Shown here one piece after another: positions 37,484 through 45,105 of a stretch of 64,000 nt of DNA. This DNA is from Lacrimispora xylanisolvens (GTDB lineage: Bacteria; Bacillota; Clostridia; Lachnospirales; Lachnospiraceae), in contig NZ_PTJA01000012.1 in assembly GCF_002934545.1 (NCBI RefSeq), positions 1-64,000 on the forward strand, read 5' to 3'. Each line of letters begins with the position of its first letter. Position 1 is the stretch's first letter. The notes beneath the pieces were generated by a model. The model searched no databases, was not told the origin of the DNA, and saw nothing but the letters and a program-made list of their open reading frames with translations. Both the position numbers and the translations under genes were made by a program.

Positions 37484-37541
37484 GGTTATATCTCCCATCT
37501 ATGTATAATTATATTAACTATTTATTATTTTTACTGTCTTA

Positions 37542-37601
37542 ACAATAATACACTTTAAAAGACATGTCAATGATCATTTATTGTATAATTAATGATACAT
37601 T
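37542..37601 (-). promoter_or_regulatory. Folate operon promoter and possible operator
   Basis: On the minus strand TTGACA (37565-37570) and TATTGT (37542-37547) are exactly 17 bp apart, so transcription would begin near 37535, about 50 nt before the folA TTG. The 10-bp palindrome AATGATCATT (37569-37578) abuts the -35 box. A similar AATGATACATT lies at 37591-37601, 22 bp away and on the same helical face. These look like paired operator sites for an unknown regulator. I saw no THF riboswitch fold in this leader. Confidence 0.6.
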
Positions 37602-37662
37602 ATTTTAAAAAACATGTCGTGTTAGTTCTCTGGGGTATGGGGAAACCTATGACGGCTTCAGA

Positions 37663-37700
37663 TATACACTATTTTTGACTATTTGCGCAATTTCCTATAA
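37663..37700 (+). repeat. 38-bp dispersed repeat, copy 2
   Basis: It matches 56-93 at 37 of 38 positions in the same orientation. As with copy 1, it lies immediately beside the T-run of a terminator that closes a minus-strand operon, but the terminators themselves differ in sequence. The repeat also marks the end of the AT-rich folate block. Confidence 0.85.
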
Positions 37701-37701
37701 G

Positions 37702-37735
37702 AAAAAAACAGACACCTTTCGATGTCTGTTTTCCG
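37702..37735 (-). terminator. Terminator of the tcdA to Rrf2 unit
   Basis: On the minus strand AAAACAGACA pairs with TGTCTGTTTT around an 8-nt loop, and a T-run follows. It lies about 65 bp downstream of the Rrf2 stop codon. Confidence 0.88.
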
Positions 37736-37796
37736 CTATATATAGCAATGATACAAAACTCCTCCCACTAAATCCTATAAGAGTTTTCCAATTCTC

Positions 37797-38228
37797 CTAT
37801 ATCACATAATTATTCATATAATCATTCTTATGAATCAAATCTGCAATGGTTATCCCGTCAAAGTAATCATTAATCAGCTTATTAAGTCCTTCCCACATCT
37901 CCAGAGTCTGGCACTGACCGGCTCTGTTGCAGTTATTGGTCTCCCCTTCCAGACAGGAGACTGGCGCAAGTGATCCTTCAGTTAACCGTAAAATGCTCCC
38001 CACGGTATAAAGCTCCGGATCCTTGGCAAGCTTATAGCCGCCGCCTTTTCCCCGTAAAGAGATAAGGAGATTATTCTTACTTAAAATAGAGACTATGGAT
38101 TCCAAATACTTTTCTGATATCTCCTGCCTTTGGGCAATGTCCATCAGTGTGATAAATTCTCCGTTATTGTGCTCTGCCAGATCAATCATGAGTCTGATGG
38201 CATAACGGCCTTTCGTTGAAATTTTCAT
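37797..38228 (-). CDS. Rrf2-family regulator (IscR/CymR-like)
   Basis: This 143-residue winged-HTH regulator begins MKISTKGRYAIRLM, as family members do, and has the wing LRGKGGGYKLA. Three cysteines at residues 92, 100 and 106 lie where IscR binds its [2Fe-2S] cluster, so cluster sensing is plausible. CymR-type proteins lack this triad. The ATG at 38228 has GGAGG 8 nt upstream, while an ATG at 38234 is too close. It is the last gene after tcdA and the thiolation gene. Confidence 0.9.
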   Translation of the reverse strand: MKISTKGRYAIRLMIDLAEHNNGEFITLMDIAQRQEISEKYLESIVSILSKNNLLISLRGKGGGYKLAKDPELYTVGSILRLTEGSLAPVSCLEGETNNCNRAGQCQTLEMWEGLNKLINDYFDGITIADLIHKNDYMNNYVI

Positions 38229-38286
38229 ATGCATAACCTCCTATTCATAATTTACCACAAGGTTAATATGTTTTTCAAGCCTAATT

Positions 38287-39489
38287 CTAATATTCTTTCA
38301 GATTTTCTTTTTTATCAGTCTTTTTCTCATCATAGTCATCCAGGAAATGATGAACAGCCCCATCCTTTTTATAAGCAATAATGGTGCTTAAATTTACATT
38401 CTCCACACTTTTAAACAAATTGCCTTCAATGTAGGGGTTGGTCTCCTTCAGCTGACTGATCAGATTCTTAATCTCCACCCGCTTGGAACCGGTATTTCCA
38501 TCTGTCCTGCAGGTAGTGCAGGTATCAGTAAACCGGCAAGCGCACTGGATGAAATGAAGGTCATTGTAATCCCGCCACCGTTTGATGTCATCTTCTCTGA
38601 TGAGATACAGCGGACGGATGAGCTCCATACCTTCAAAATTGGTGCTGTGCAGCTTTGGCATCATGGTCTGGATCTGGCCTCCGTACATCATTCCCATGAG
38701 AATGGTCTCAATCACATCATCATAGTGATGACCAAGTGCAATCTTATTGCAGCCCAGTTCCTTCGCCTTGCTGTATAAATGACCCCTTCTCATTCTTGCA
38801 CATAAATAGCAGGGGGATTTCTCCACTTCATAGACTGCATCAAAAATCTGTGTTTCAAAAACGGTAATGGGAATATTTAAAAGTCTGGCATTGTTTTCAA
38901 TTACCTGACGGTTTGTCTCGTGATACCCCGGATCCATAACAAGAAATACCAGTTCAAAAGGAAACTTATTGTGGCGCCGGATCTCCTGAAACAGCTTCGC
39001 CATCAGCATGGAATCTTTGCCGCCTGAGATGCACACGGCTATCTTGTCATTTTCCTTTACAAGTTCATATTCATTGATTGCTTTGGCAAATTTACTGAAT
39101 AATTCCTTGTGAAATTTTTTTCTAATACTTTTTTCAATCTCTTCCAGCCTGCCCTGACCCTGTTCTTCTTTCTTCATGGTCTGAATAAGCCATGCTCCGT
39201 AGCCTCCTGCCAGGCTGTAGGCCGTATATCCTTTTTCTCTTAAAGTCTCTGCCGCTTCCTCGCTGATCACACCCTTTAAGCAATACAAAACAATCTTTTT
39301 CTCTTTGGGAAGGGTGCAATCTTCTGCTGAGACTGCTTCCATATCCATGTGAATGGCACCGGGAATAAATCCGTGCTGATAGGCTCTTTCCTCTCTGATA
39401 TCCACCAGAACATATTCTGACTGATCCATCTGCTCCAGCTGTTGCAATGACAGACTGCATTCACAAGTATCCATGTATTCTGAATCCAT
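38287..39489 (-). CDS. Rhodanese fused to TtcA-like tRNA thiolation PP-loop ATPase
   Basis: This is a 400-residue fusion. Residues 1 to about 105 are a rhodanese domain with the persulfide cysteine C70 in IVLYCLKGVIS. From about 120 onward there is a TtcA/TilS-type ATP pyrophosphatase with PP-loop SGGKDS at 155-160, a CYLC pair at 227-230 and a second cysteine group (CTTC) near residue 335. TtcA-type enzymes make 2-thiocytidine in tRNA and use an Fe-S cluster. The rhodanese part could deliver sulfur in cis. GGAG lies upstream of the ATG. Confidence 0.87.
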   Translation of the reverse strand: MDSEYMDTCECSLSLQQLEQMDQSEYVLVDIREERAYQHGFIPGAIHMDMEAVSAEDCTLPKEKKIVLYCLKGVISEEAAETLREKGYTAYSLAGGYGAWLIQTMKKEEQGQGRLEEIEKSIRKKFHKELFSKFAKAINEYELVKENDKIAVCISGGKDSMLMAKLFQEIRRHNKFPFELVFLVMDPGYHETNRQVIENNARLLNIPITVFETQIFDAVYEVEKSPCYLCARMRRGHLYSKAKELGCNKIALGHHYDDVIETILMGMMYGGQIQTMMPKLHSTNFEGMELIRPLYLIREDDIKRWRDYNDLHFIQCACRFTDTCTTCRTDGNTGSKRVEIKNLISQLKETNPYIEGNLFKSVENVNLSTIIAYKKDGAVHHFLDDYDEKKTDKKENLKEY

Positions 39490-39509
39490 ATCCTTATCTC
39501 CTATTCCTT

Positions 39510-40277
39510 TTACGCTTTCTGCTGTCCGCCTGCAAGGTCTTTAATAACCTCTCCAGCGATGATCAGACCTGCAACAGATGGCACAAATGCCAGACTTCCG
39601 GGAATATCCCTTCTCTCTGTGCACTTATGGGCAGCTCCAGGAGGGCAGATACAGTTTGTCCGGCAGCTGATGGACATATCCTCGATGGGCCTGGTTGGTA
39701 TTTCCTTTGAATAAACCACCTTAAGCTTTTTCACTCCCCGCTTCTTTAACTCTCTTCTCATAACCTTTGCAAGGGGACAAACTGATGTTTTATAAATGTC
39801 AGCGACCTCAAATTTGGTGGGATCTAACTTGTTTCCTGCACCCATGCAGCTGATAACTGGAACGCCTGCCTCTTTTGCCTGCATCACAAGCTGAAGCTTG
39901 GCTGTTACCGTATCCACCGCATCCACTACATAATCATAGTCCTGAAAGGAAAAATCTCCTGCATTCTCCGGTAAAAAGAAGCATTTATGCATCTCCACTT
40001 CAGCATCAGGATTGATCTCTAAGATCCGCTCCTTCATTACTTCTACCTTATATTTGCCAACCGTTTTTCTGGTGGCTATAATCTGCCTGTTAATATTGGT
40101 CAGACATACCTTATCATCATCAACAAGAACAAAGGAACGGACTCCGCTTCTTACCAGAGCTTCCACAACATATCCGCCCACTCCGCCTATTCCAAATACT
40201 GCAACTTTCGCTTCTGACAGACGCTTCATAGCGTCTTCCCCCAGTAACAGCTGGGTTCTGGAAAACTGATTTAACAA
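39510..40277 (-). CDS. tcdA: tRNA threonylcarbamoyladenosine dehydratase (ThiF/MoeB family)
   Basis: This 255-residue E1-like enzyme has nucleotide motif FGIGGVGGYVVEALVRSGV near residues 29-46, VDAVDTVTAK and the TcdA-type segment GAGNKLDPTKFEVADIYKTS. TcdA cyclises t6A at position 37 of tRNAs. The start is a TTG at 40277 with GAGGTAG upstream. It lies 20 bp before the rhodanese/TtcA fusion, so both probably serve tRNA modification. Confidence 0.9.
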   Translation of the reverse strand: MLNQFSRTQLLLGEDAMKRLSEAKVAVFGIGGVGGYVVEALVRSGVRSFVLVDDDKVCLTNINRQIIATRKTVGKYKVEVMKERILEINPDAEVEMHKCFFLPENAGDFSFQDYDYVVDAVDTVTAKLQLVMQAKEAGVPVISCMGAGNKLDPTKFEVADIYKTSVCPLAKVMRRELKKRGVKKLKVVYSKEIPTRPIEDMSISCRTNCICPPGAAHKCTERRDIPGSLAFVPSVAGLIIAGEVIKDLAGGQQKA

Positions 40278-40317
40278 ATGAATCTACCTCTTTCTACATT
40301 TTCTGCCTGTTGGTATA

Positions 40318-40360
40318 AAAAAACACACTTCAAGTAATTATACTTCGAAAAGTGTGTTTG
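40318..40360 (-). terminator. Terminator of the CsoR-type gene
   Basis: On the minus strand AAACACACTT pairs with AAGTGTGTTT, followed by TTTTT. It separates the metal sensor gene from tcdA. Confidence 0.85.
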
Positions 40361-40408
40361 GGCAATTCATTTTTACTGGATAAGGTTTCCTGCCGATAGG
40401 AATTTGTT

Positions 40409-40753
40409 TTATTTAATGAAACGGTCAATTGCCTTGTTTAAATCCTCAATTGCCTGCTTGTCTCCTGATTCCACCGCATCCACAATACAATGTTCAATAT
40501 GATCCTTGATAATTACCTTTCCAGTTTGATTTAACGCTGATATAACAGCTGACAACTGGATCAGTACCTCACTGCAGTCCCGTTCCTCACTGACCATACG
40601 TTTCACAGATTCCAAATGTCCGATCGCACGGGACAGCCGGTTCATAACCACCTTTGTATTGGTATGCTTATGAGGGTGTCCGGGTAAATGGGAATGGGTG
40701 TATTCCGTTCCATCCTCTGCTTTATGTGTGTGAAAATCCATGTTCTCGTTCAT
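40409..40753 (-). CDS. csoR: CsoR-family metal-sensing repressor
   Basis: This 114-residue all-helical repressor has the Cu(I)-type ligand set C60, H85 and C89 (ERDCSEVLIQL and IIKDHIEHCI). Its N-terminus is unusually histidine-rich, with about eight His in residues 8-30, which may bind another metal or buffer copper. The ATG at 40753 has GGAGGAG upstream; an in-frame extension has none. No copper exporter lies next to it, so its target is elsewhere, apart from its own promoter. A formaldehyde or persulfide sensor role is less likely given the C-H-C set. Confidence 0.88.
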   Translation of the reverse strand: MNENMDFHTHKAEDGTEYTHSHLPGHPHKHTNTKVVMNRLSRAIGHLESVKRMVSEERDCSEVLIQLSAVISALNQTGKVIIKDHIEHCIVDAVESGDKQAIEDLNKAIDRFIK

Positions 40754-40780
40754 ATTTGCTACTCTCCTCCATACTTTTCT

Positions 40781-40809
40781 ATTGTACTCTAAATTTTTTA
40801 TTTTCACAA
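40781..40809 (-). promoter_or_regulatory. Predicted promoter of the CsoR-type gene
   Basis: On the minus strand TTGTGA (40804-40809) and TACAAT (40781-40786) are 17 bp apart, close to the ribosome binding site. I did not find the GC-rich palindrome typical of many CsoR operators. Confidence 0.5.
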
Positions 40810-41023
40810 TATGGAAGGGGAATTCTTGTAAAGATTATACTTTAAATTCTTTCATATAATAAAATCATTTTAATATGTTCGGTACAAAATCATCAGTTAA
40901 ATGATACACCTTTCATCTCTTTAATATTTTTGAGATTAGCACATGGGCCATTGCATAACAAATAGTTGTATCACTTTCTTCTATTTAATATTTCAAGACA
41001 TCACGGTCATCTTTTAAATTTCC

Positions 41024-41052
41024 TTGACACGTTCTCCCAATCATGCTATACT
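41024..41052 (+). promoter_or_regulatory. Promoter of the RimJ-like acetyltransferase gene
   Basis: TTGACA (41024-41029) and TATACT (41047-41052) are separated by 17 bp. The start codon follows at 41088 after AGGAGG. This is a near-perfect vegetative promoter. Confidence 0.75.
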
Positions 41053-41087
41053 TTCACTCCAATTTTTTAATACAACAGGAGGAAAAC

Positions 41088-41636
41088 ATGTCAACATTTT
41101 ATGAAACCCAACGGCTTTTACTAAGAACACCGGAACTGTCATTTGCACCCATGATCACGGACTATTATATAAAAAACCGGGAATTTTTATCGGAATGGGA
41201 ACCTGTAAGACCCGAGGAATATTACACCACGGAATATCAGGAGAAACAGCTGGAAAACCAAATAGCAGATAACAATTCATTAAAACTGTGGATCTCCAAA
41301 AAAGGGGAAGAAGACAAGGTGATCGGCGCCCTGACATTCAGCAATATTGTAAAAGGAGTATTCCTCTCCTGCTTTCTTGGATATAACCTGGATAAAGATG
41401 AAATAAATATGGGCTATATGACAGAAGCTGTGAAAAAAGGAATTGAAATTATGTTTCAGGACTACGGTCTTCACCGGATTGAAGCCAGTATTATGCCACG
41501 GAATATCAGATCCCTGAAGGTGACACAAAAGCTTGGCTTCCAGGAAGAAGGTCTTTCCCCACAGTACTTAAAAATTAACGGGAAATGGGAAGATCACCTT
41601 CATATGGTATTATTAAACCATGATATGAATGAATAA
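41088..41636 (+). CDS. GNAT acetyltransferase, RimJ/RimL type
   Basis: This 182-residue protein starts STFYETQRLLLRTPEL, as ribosomal-protein-alanine and related N-acetyltransferases do. It has the acetyl-CoA region around NMGYMTEAVKKGIEIMF, DYGLHRIEASIMPRNIRSLKV and KLGFQEEG. The substrate is not predictable. The ATG at 41088 has AGGAGG upstream; a frame open further upstream crosses the promoter. It is monocistronic. Confidence 0.9.
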   Translation: MSTFYETQRLLLRTPELSFAPMITDYYIKNREFLSEWEPVRPEEYYTTEYQEKQLENQIADNNSLKLWISKKGEEDKVIGALTFSNIVKGVFLSCFLGYNLDKDEINMGYMTEAVKKGIEIMFQDYGLHRIEASIMPRNIRSLKVTQKLGFQEEGLSPQYLKINGKWEDHLHMVLLNHDMNE

Positions 41637-41682
41637 GGGACATTTGCAAAATGGCTGGTTTTCGTCATTGGGCAGCACAGAT

Positions 41683-41720
41683 GGAAACCGCCGAAAGCAA
41701 TGCCTGGGGCGGTTTCTTGT
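41683..41720 (+). terminator. Terminator of the RimJ-like gene
   Basis: GGAAACCGCC (41683-41692) pairs with GGCGGTTTC (41708-41716), and a short T-containing tail follows. It lies about 50 bp downstream of the stop codon. Confidence 0.65.
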
Positions 41721-41758
41721 TAAATTCAAGGATTTCGATTCAACAGACTAAAATACAT

Positions 41759-42079
41759 TTAAAATAATCCATGATTATATTTTATTTGCGCGTATAACAT
41801 CATGAGGATACCAATTGTAAAGGAGCCACCAAACACAATAATACTTTTCCCACCACCGATAAACAGGCTTGCCACGCCAGATAATAAGCACCCAATACCT
41901 ATCACTATCATTGCAATTCCCATAATTCGTGTATATGGCTTTTTATCAGTTTCCTTAACTTTTGTATAATGATAATCATGCATAATATTTATCTTCTCTT
42001 TTATCCATAGAAGTAATCCTAAATACACAAATAACAATCCAATTCCACCCACGATTAGCAGAAATAGTATATCATCCAA
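41759..42079 (-). CDS. Small membrane protein, DUF3784-like
   Basis: This 106-residue protein has three hydrophobic helices: residues 4-25, about 50-72 and about 78-97. The pattern GIGLLFVYLGLLLWIKEKINIMHDY followed by a short polar loop matches the DUF3784 family. The function is unknown. It is monocistronic. Confidence 0.7.
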   Translation of the reverse strand: MDDILFLLIVGGIGLLFVYLGLLLWIKEKINIMHDYHYTKVKETDKKPYTRIMGIAMIVIGIGCLLSGVASLFIGGGKSIIVFGGSFTIGILMMLYAQIKYNHGLF

Positions 42080-42392
42080 ATTAAACCACCCTTTATTTTA
42101 CAAATTATAGTTAGTAATTTTTGCGAATTTTATAGTGGAAATCTTGCCGCCACAATGTTTTTTGAGGAAAATCTTGTACAGACGCCCGGTTTACAGTGTG
42201 CAGTAATCCATAAAATGCGTACATTTAAAAATTAATATTGATAGGTAATGAATTAATGGTATTCTGTTTAAGAAGAAAACTTGGAATTGTTTTTCATCGC
42301 ATCAATGTTAGCACAATTTTACCCAAGCCTATAAATGTAGTAATTTCCCTGTTTATTTTAGTTCCTCTCGTAATAAATTCTAATTATCCTCT
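42080..42392. other. 313-bp gap without a clear feature
   Basis: A TATAAT-like box lies just upstream of the DUF3784-like gene on the minus strand. The rest is AT-rich. A 73-codon plus-strand frame across this gap runs into the Nudix gene and has no ribosome binding site, so it is not reported as a gene. No hairpin with a T-run was seen. Confidence 0.5.
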
Positions 42393-42902
42393 TCAATCCT
42401 GTCGATTCCCTACACTTATGCTAATATATTTCTTTAGAGTATCTATATGCATTGGATAAAAAATTTCTGGTGAATCTTCTAATAATCTCCTTATTACAGA
42501 AACAGGTGTCCATTTGTAATTTTTTGACTCATCTGAAAAAGGAAGCATCTCTCCCTCTGCCTTACAAATAAACACAAAGACCATTATAGGATAGTTTCCG
42601 ACTAAATTCTGAGCGCAAGAAAAAGGCATAAAATTTAAGACCATATATGAATTACCTTTATAGACTGTCGATAAATTTTCCCCTTGTATTTCAGTAATAT
42701 CAAGCCCTGTTTCTTCTTTAACCTCTCTTCTCAGCGTATCAAAAATGCTCTCAAAAGCCCGTATTTTTCCGGCGGGTATTTCTATAAGCCCATCTTCATA
42801 TAAGGCCTCTGGTTTGACACGAGTTTGCATAAGTATATTATCTTCACCATTAATCTCTCTGACTATTATCCCGCCTGCTCCAGGAATAGAGAATTGTTCC
42901 AT
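42393..42902 (-). CDS. Nudix hydrolase
   Basis: This 169-residue protein has a complete Nudix box, GKIRAFESIFDTLRREVKEE followed by TGL. The family hydrolyses nucleoside diphosphates linked to another group; ADP-ribose pyrophosphatase-like activity is possible, but the substrate is not determined. The ATG at 42902 with GGGGGT upstream is preferred over a longer frame. Its neighbours are small accessory genes. Confidence 0.88.
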   Translation of the reverse strand: MEQFSIPGAGGIIVREINGEDNILMQTRVKPEALYEDGLIEIPAGKIRAFESIFDTLRREVKEETGLDITEIQGENLSTVYKGNSYMVLNFMPFSCAQNLVGNYPIMVFVFICKAEGEMLPFSDESKNYKWTPVSVIRRLLEDSPEIFYPMHIDTLKKYISISVGNRQD

Positions 42903-43033
42903 GAAAAATACCCCCATTAATATTAATCTACAAATACAATTTTTCGATAAACTCTATTTTTTAATACACCAAACATTCCATGAGGCGATACGTTTCTTGC
43001 TTCCATGATTTCTACTCAAAGGTACTTTTGATG

Positions 43034-43510
43034 CTACTTTACCTTTTCCATTCTATAATGTCCTTCTCCATCTAATTGCTTTACCCCGTTTTTATAGAGA
43101 TATCCCATCTTCTCATAAAATGCACAAGCCGTTTTAGAGGCTGGAATCTCAACTCTACTGGCTCTAGTAAATAACTCATCATTCTCTAATGCCTGTATAA
43201 TTGCTTTTCCTATCCCCTTCCTTTGCAGTTCAGGTAGAACGAATATTGTTAATAATATACTCTCTGTCATACTTCCAAAGAAACTACTTATAGAGCCAGT
43301 TCCCACAATCGTATCATTCTTATCAACTGCAACATAAGTATTTGCATACGAAGCGGTTTTTCGTATTTTATTAGAATCAAATTCTTTCGCGAGTTTTTCC
43401 ATCTCCTCTATTGAATAGTCATGAATATTTACTTCTCGAAAGTTTCGCTGCACCAAGGTTGCTATCGTTTCAGCATCTGAATCTTTGAACTTTCTAATTT
43501 TAATTTCCAT
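43034..43510 (-). CDS. GNAT family N-acetyltransferase
   Basis: This 158-residue protein starts MEIKIRKFKDSDAETIATLV, as many GNAT enzymes do. The acetyl-CoA loop is LPELQRKGIGKAIIQALE, followed by VEIPASKTACAFYEKMGY. The substrate is unknown. AGGGGC lies upstream of the ATG. It shares the AT-rich composition of this accessory stretch. Confidence 0.9.
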   Translation of the reverse strand: MEIKIRKFKDSDAETIATLVQRNFREVNIHDYSIEEMEKLAKEFDSNKIRKTASYANTYVAVDKNDTIVGTGSISSFFGSMTESILLTIFVLPELQRKGIGKAIIQALENDELFTRASRVEIPASKTACAFYEKMGYLYKNGVKQLDGEGHYRMEKVK

Positions 43511-43621
43511 ATTAGCCCCTCCATATCATATTATTATACTCTTATTATGATACAGCTTAGCTCATATTTCACCAACTATCAATATTCAATTATCAAGGAA
43601 TTATGTCAGTTTGTATTTTGT

Positions 43622-44272
43622 TTATTTTCTACACAAGCAATGTAGTACGACTCCATCTTCTGTCTTATGTATTTTTCCATGTTCGCAAAGCACCACAGAA
43701 AATCCAGCATTTTCAACGAAACTTAAAAGCTCTTGGGGTAAAAATGCTTCCCAATAAATTTCAGTATTGGCATATGGATAAAACTTTCTTCCGCTTAGAT
43801 ATTGCTTATGGTGTTCCATTAAATAATCATAATCATGACCGGAAAAACTTAGTAAGCCATCTTTTTTAAGAACGCGCTTACACTCATTTAGGAAGTTACT
43901 CTTATACGTATCCCCATACAATAAGCCAAATGTTTGCGCCCATATAATGATTACTTCAAATGAAGCATCATCAAATGGTAATGTATACCCATCATATACC
44001 AAGAAATCAATATCATAACAGTTTTTTAAGGATAATTTTGCAACTTGTTTTATAACTTCTTCTGAAATGTCAATGCCTATAATAGAAAATCCCAAATCGA
44101 AAAGCGCAAATGCCTCTCTCCCCATTCCACATCCAATATCAAGAATTTTTGCTTCTTTCGGAAAAAAGTCAGCGACTGCCCGTTCCCATTTTTTAAGTTC
44201 TCCTTTGTTCCAATAGACCATTTCATCTACATTTTTCTTATCCTCATACCACTTGTGCACGATATCACTCAT
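43622..44272 (-). CDS. SAM-dependent methyltransferase (class I)
   Basis: This 216-residue protein has motif I ILDIGCGMGREAFALFDLG near residues 41-59, an acidic strand-end residue in IIGIDISEEV, and post-motif LPFDDASFEVIIIWAQ. It resembles methyltransferase-11/25 type enzymes that act on small molecules. No substrate can be inferred from the neighbours. Confidence 0.87.
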   Translation of the reverse strand: MSDIVHKWYEDKKNVDEMVYWNKGELKKWERAVADFFPKEAKILDIGCGMGREAFALFDLGFSIIGIDISEEVIKQVAKLSLKNCYDIDFLVYDGYTLPFDDASFEVIIIWAQTFGLLYGDTYKSNFLNECKRVLKKDGLLSFSGHDYDYLMEHHKQYLSGRKFYPYANTEIYWEAFLPQELLSFVENAGFSVVLCEHGKIHKTEDGVVLHCLCRK

Positions 44273-44464
44273 GACATATTCACCTCACTTATTGCCAATA
44301 ATTTTCTTACTTTATATTATATTACTGGAAAAGCTACTAACTATCAATATTAAGTTTCAAAGTACTGTAATCCATCAAATTCTAATTGTAAAAGAATCTT
44401 AATACTCGACCTGCTATTATTTTCAAGCAATTTGTTATATACTTAAAAAAAAGGAGACTTTAAA

Positions 44465-44551
44465 ATGTATAACTTACTCGATATAGTCGTAGATATAATT
44501 GGCTTTTTTGTTGATCTCTGGATAATACTCGTCCCTCCAAAGAAAGAATAA
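44465..44551 (+). CDS. 28-residue putative membrane peptide
   Basis: This short frame encodes MYNLLDIVVDIIGFFVDLWI followed by ILVPPKKE. It has one strongly hydrophobic helix with three aspartates spaced along it and a basic C-terminal tail. AAGGAG lies 7 nt upstream of the ATG, and TATACT at 44438-44443 could be the -10 box. Coding is supported by the good site and compact layout. The function is unknown; small toxin-like, regulatory or stress membrane peptides look like this. Confidence 0.5.
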   Translation: MYNLLDIVVDIIGFFVDLWIILVPPKKE

Positions 44552-44734
44552 ATAGATTGTACTATTTATTCAGCCTTAATGATGTTCTTGCATATTTTAA
44601 CGATTAATATTAAAGCCAATATAATCAATCAGATTAATAATTGTCACAAAACTATCCATAGCCAACTGCCCCACTGTTTGCTTTATTTCTATTTTTGTTC
44701 TATACTCTGTATAATCTATATAATGGAGGCGTTT

Positions 44735-44932
44735 ATGAAGAGAGCACAATCTGGCAGTATTACACTTATTGGGGAAGGATTCCTTCCAGTAAAGGTATGT
44801 GACATCAAAAACGGTAAACCTAATGTGAAACAAATTGAAACAGACAAACATTTCGAATTTATTCTTACCTACTCACTGTTTCACAAGGTTCATAAAAAAT
44901 ACGATAAACTAACATTCAAAGAGATAATTTAA
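44735..44932 (+). CDS. Small protein of unknown function (65 aa)
   Basis: This 65-residue frame begins MKRAQSGSITLIGEGFLPVK after TGGAGG, with TATAAT boxes just upstream. The frame extends upstream without a stop, but the ribosome binding site sets the start. The sequence is basic and soluble, with no recognised domain. It lies 180 bp after the small membrane peptide on the same strand. Confidence 0.55.
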   Translation: MKRAQSGSITLIGEGFLPVKVCDIKNGKPNVKQIETDKHFEFILTYSLFHKVHKKYDKLTFKEII

Positions 44933-44983
44933 TATTTACCTCTATGCTCCTGGAAATATTAATTTAAGGGTAAAACAGTAAAA

Positions 44984-45008
44984 GGCGAGTGCCGAAGCAC
45001 CCGCCAAC
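44984..45008 (-). terminator. Terminator of the PTS-glycosidase operon
   Basis: On the minus strand GGCGGGTGC pairs with GCACTCGCC around a tight TTCG loop, followed by TTTTACTGTTTT. It lies about 100 bp downstream of the glycosidase stop. Confidence 0.75.
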
Positions 45009-45105
45009 AAAATAATTAAGTTATGACAAAATCTGATAATAGATGCCTTCGCTCACAATAACGAGACCAGTCATATTGAAACAGTACCCTTCCAACCATT
45101 TAAGT

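Larger units (their letters stand above)
37484..37796. other. 313-bp gap between folA and the Rrf2 gene
   Basis: This gap holds the folate promoter and operators (37542-37601), a stretch with GGGGTATGGGG near 37632-37642, the second copy of the 38-bp repeat (37663-37700), and the terminator of the Rrf2 operon (37702-37735). No coding frame is credible. Confidence 0.75.

Noticed and set aside
37484-37560. THF riboswitch in the folate leader
   Set aside because: The leader is about 50 nt, too short and too AT-rich, and none of the conserved THF riboswitch segments is visible.
56-37700. Treating the two 38-bp repeats as attachment sites of one large integrated element
   Set aside because: The 37.6 kb between them holds ordinary chromosomal loci and no integrase or mobility gene, and both copies sit beside terminators rather than at tRNA or gene ends.
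42238-42459. 73-codon plus-strand frame in the gap before the Nudix gene
   Set aside because: It has no ribosome binding site, runs into the Nudix gene on the opposite strand, and its translation shows no recognisable motif.
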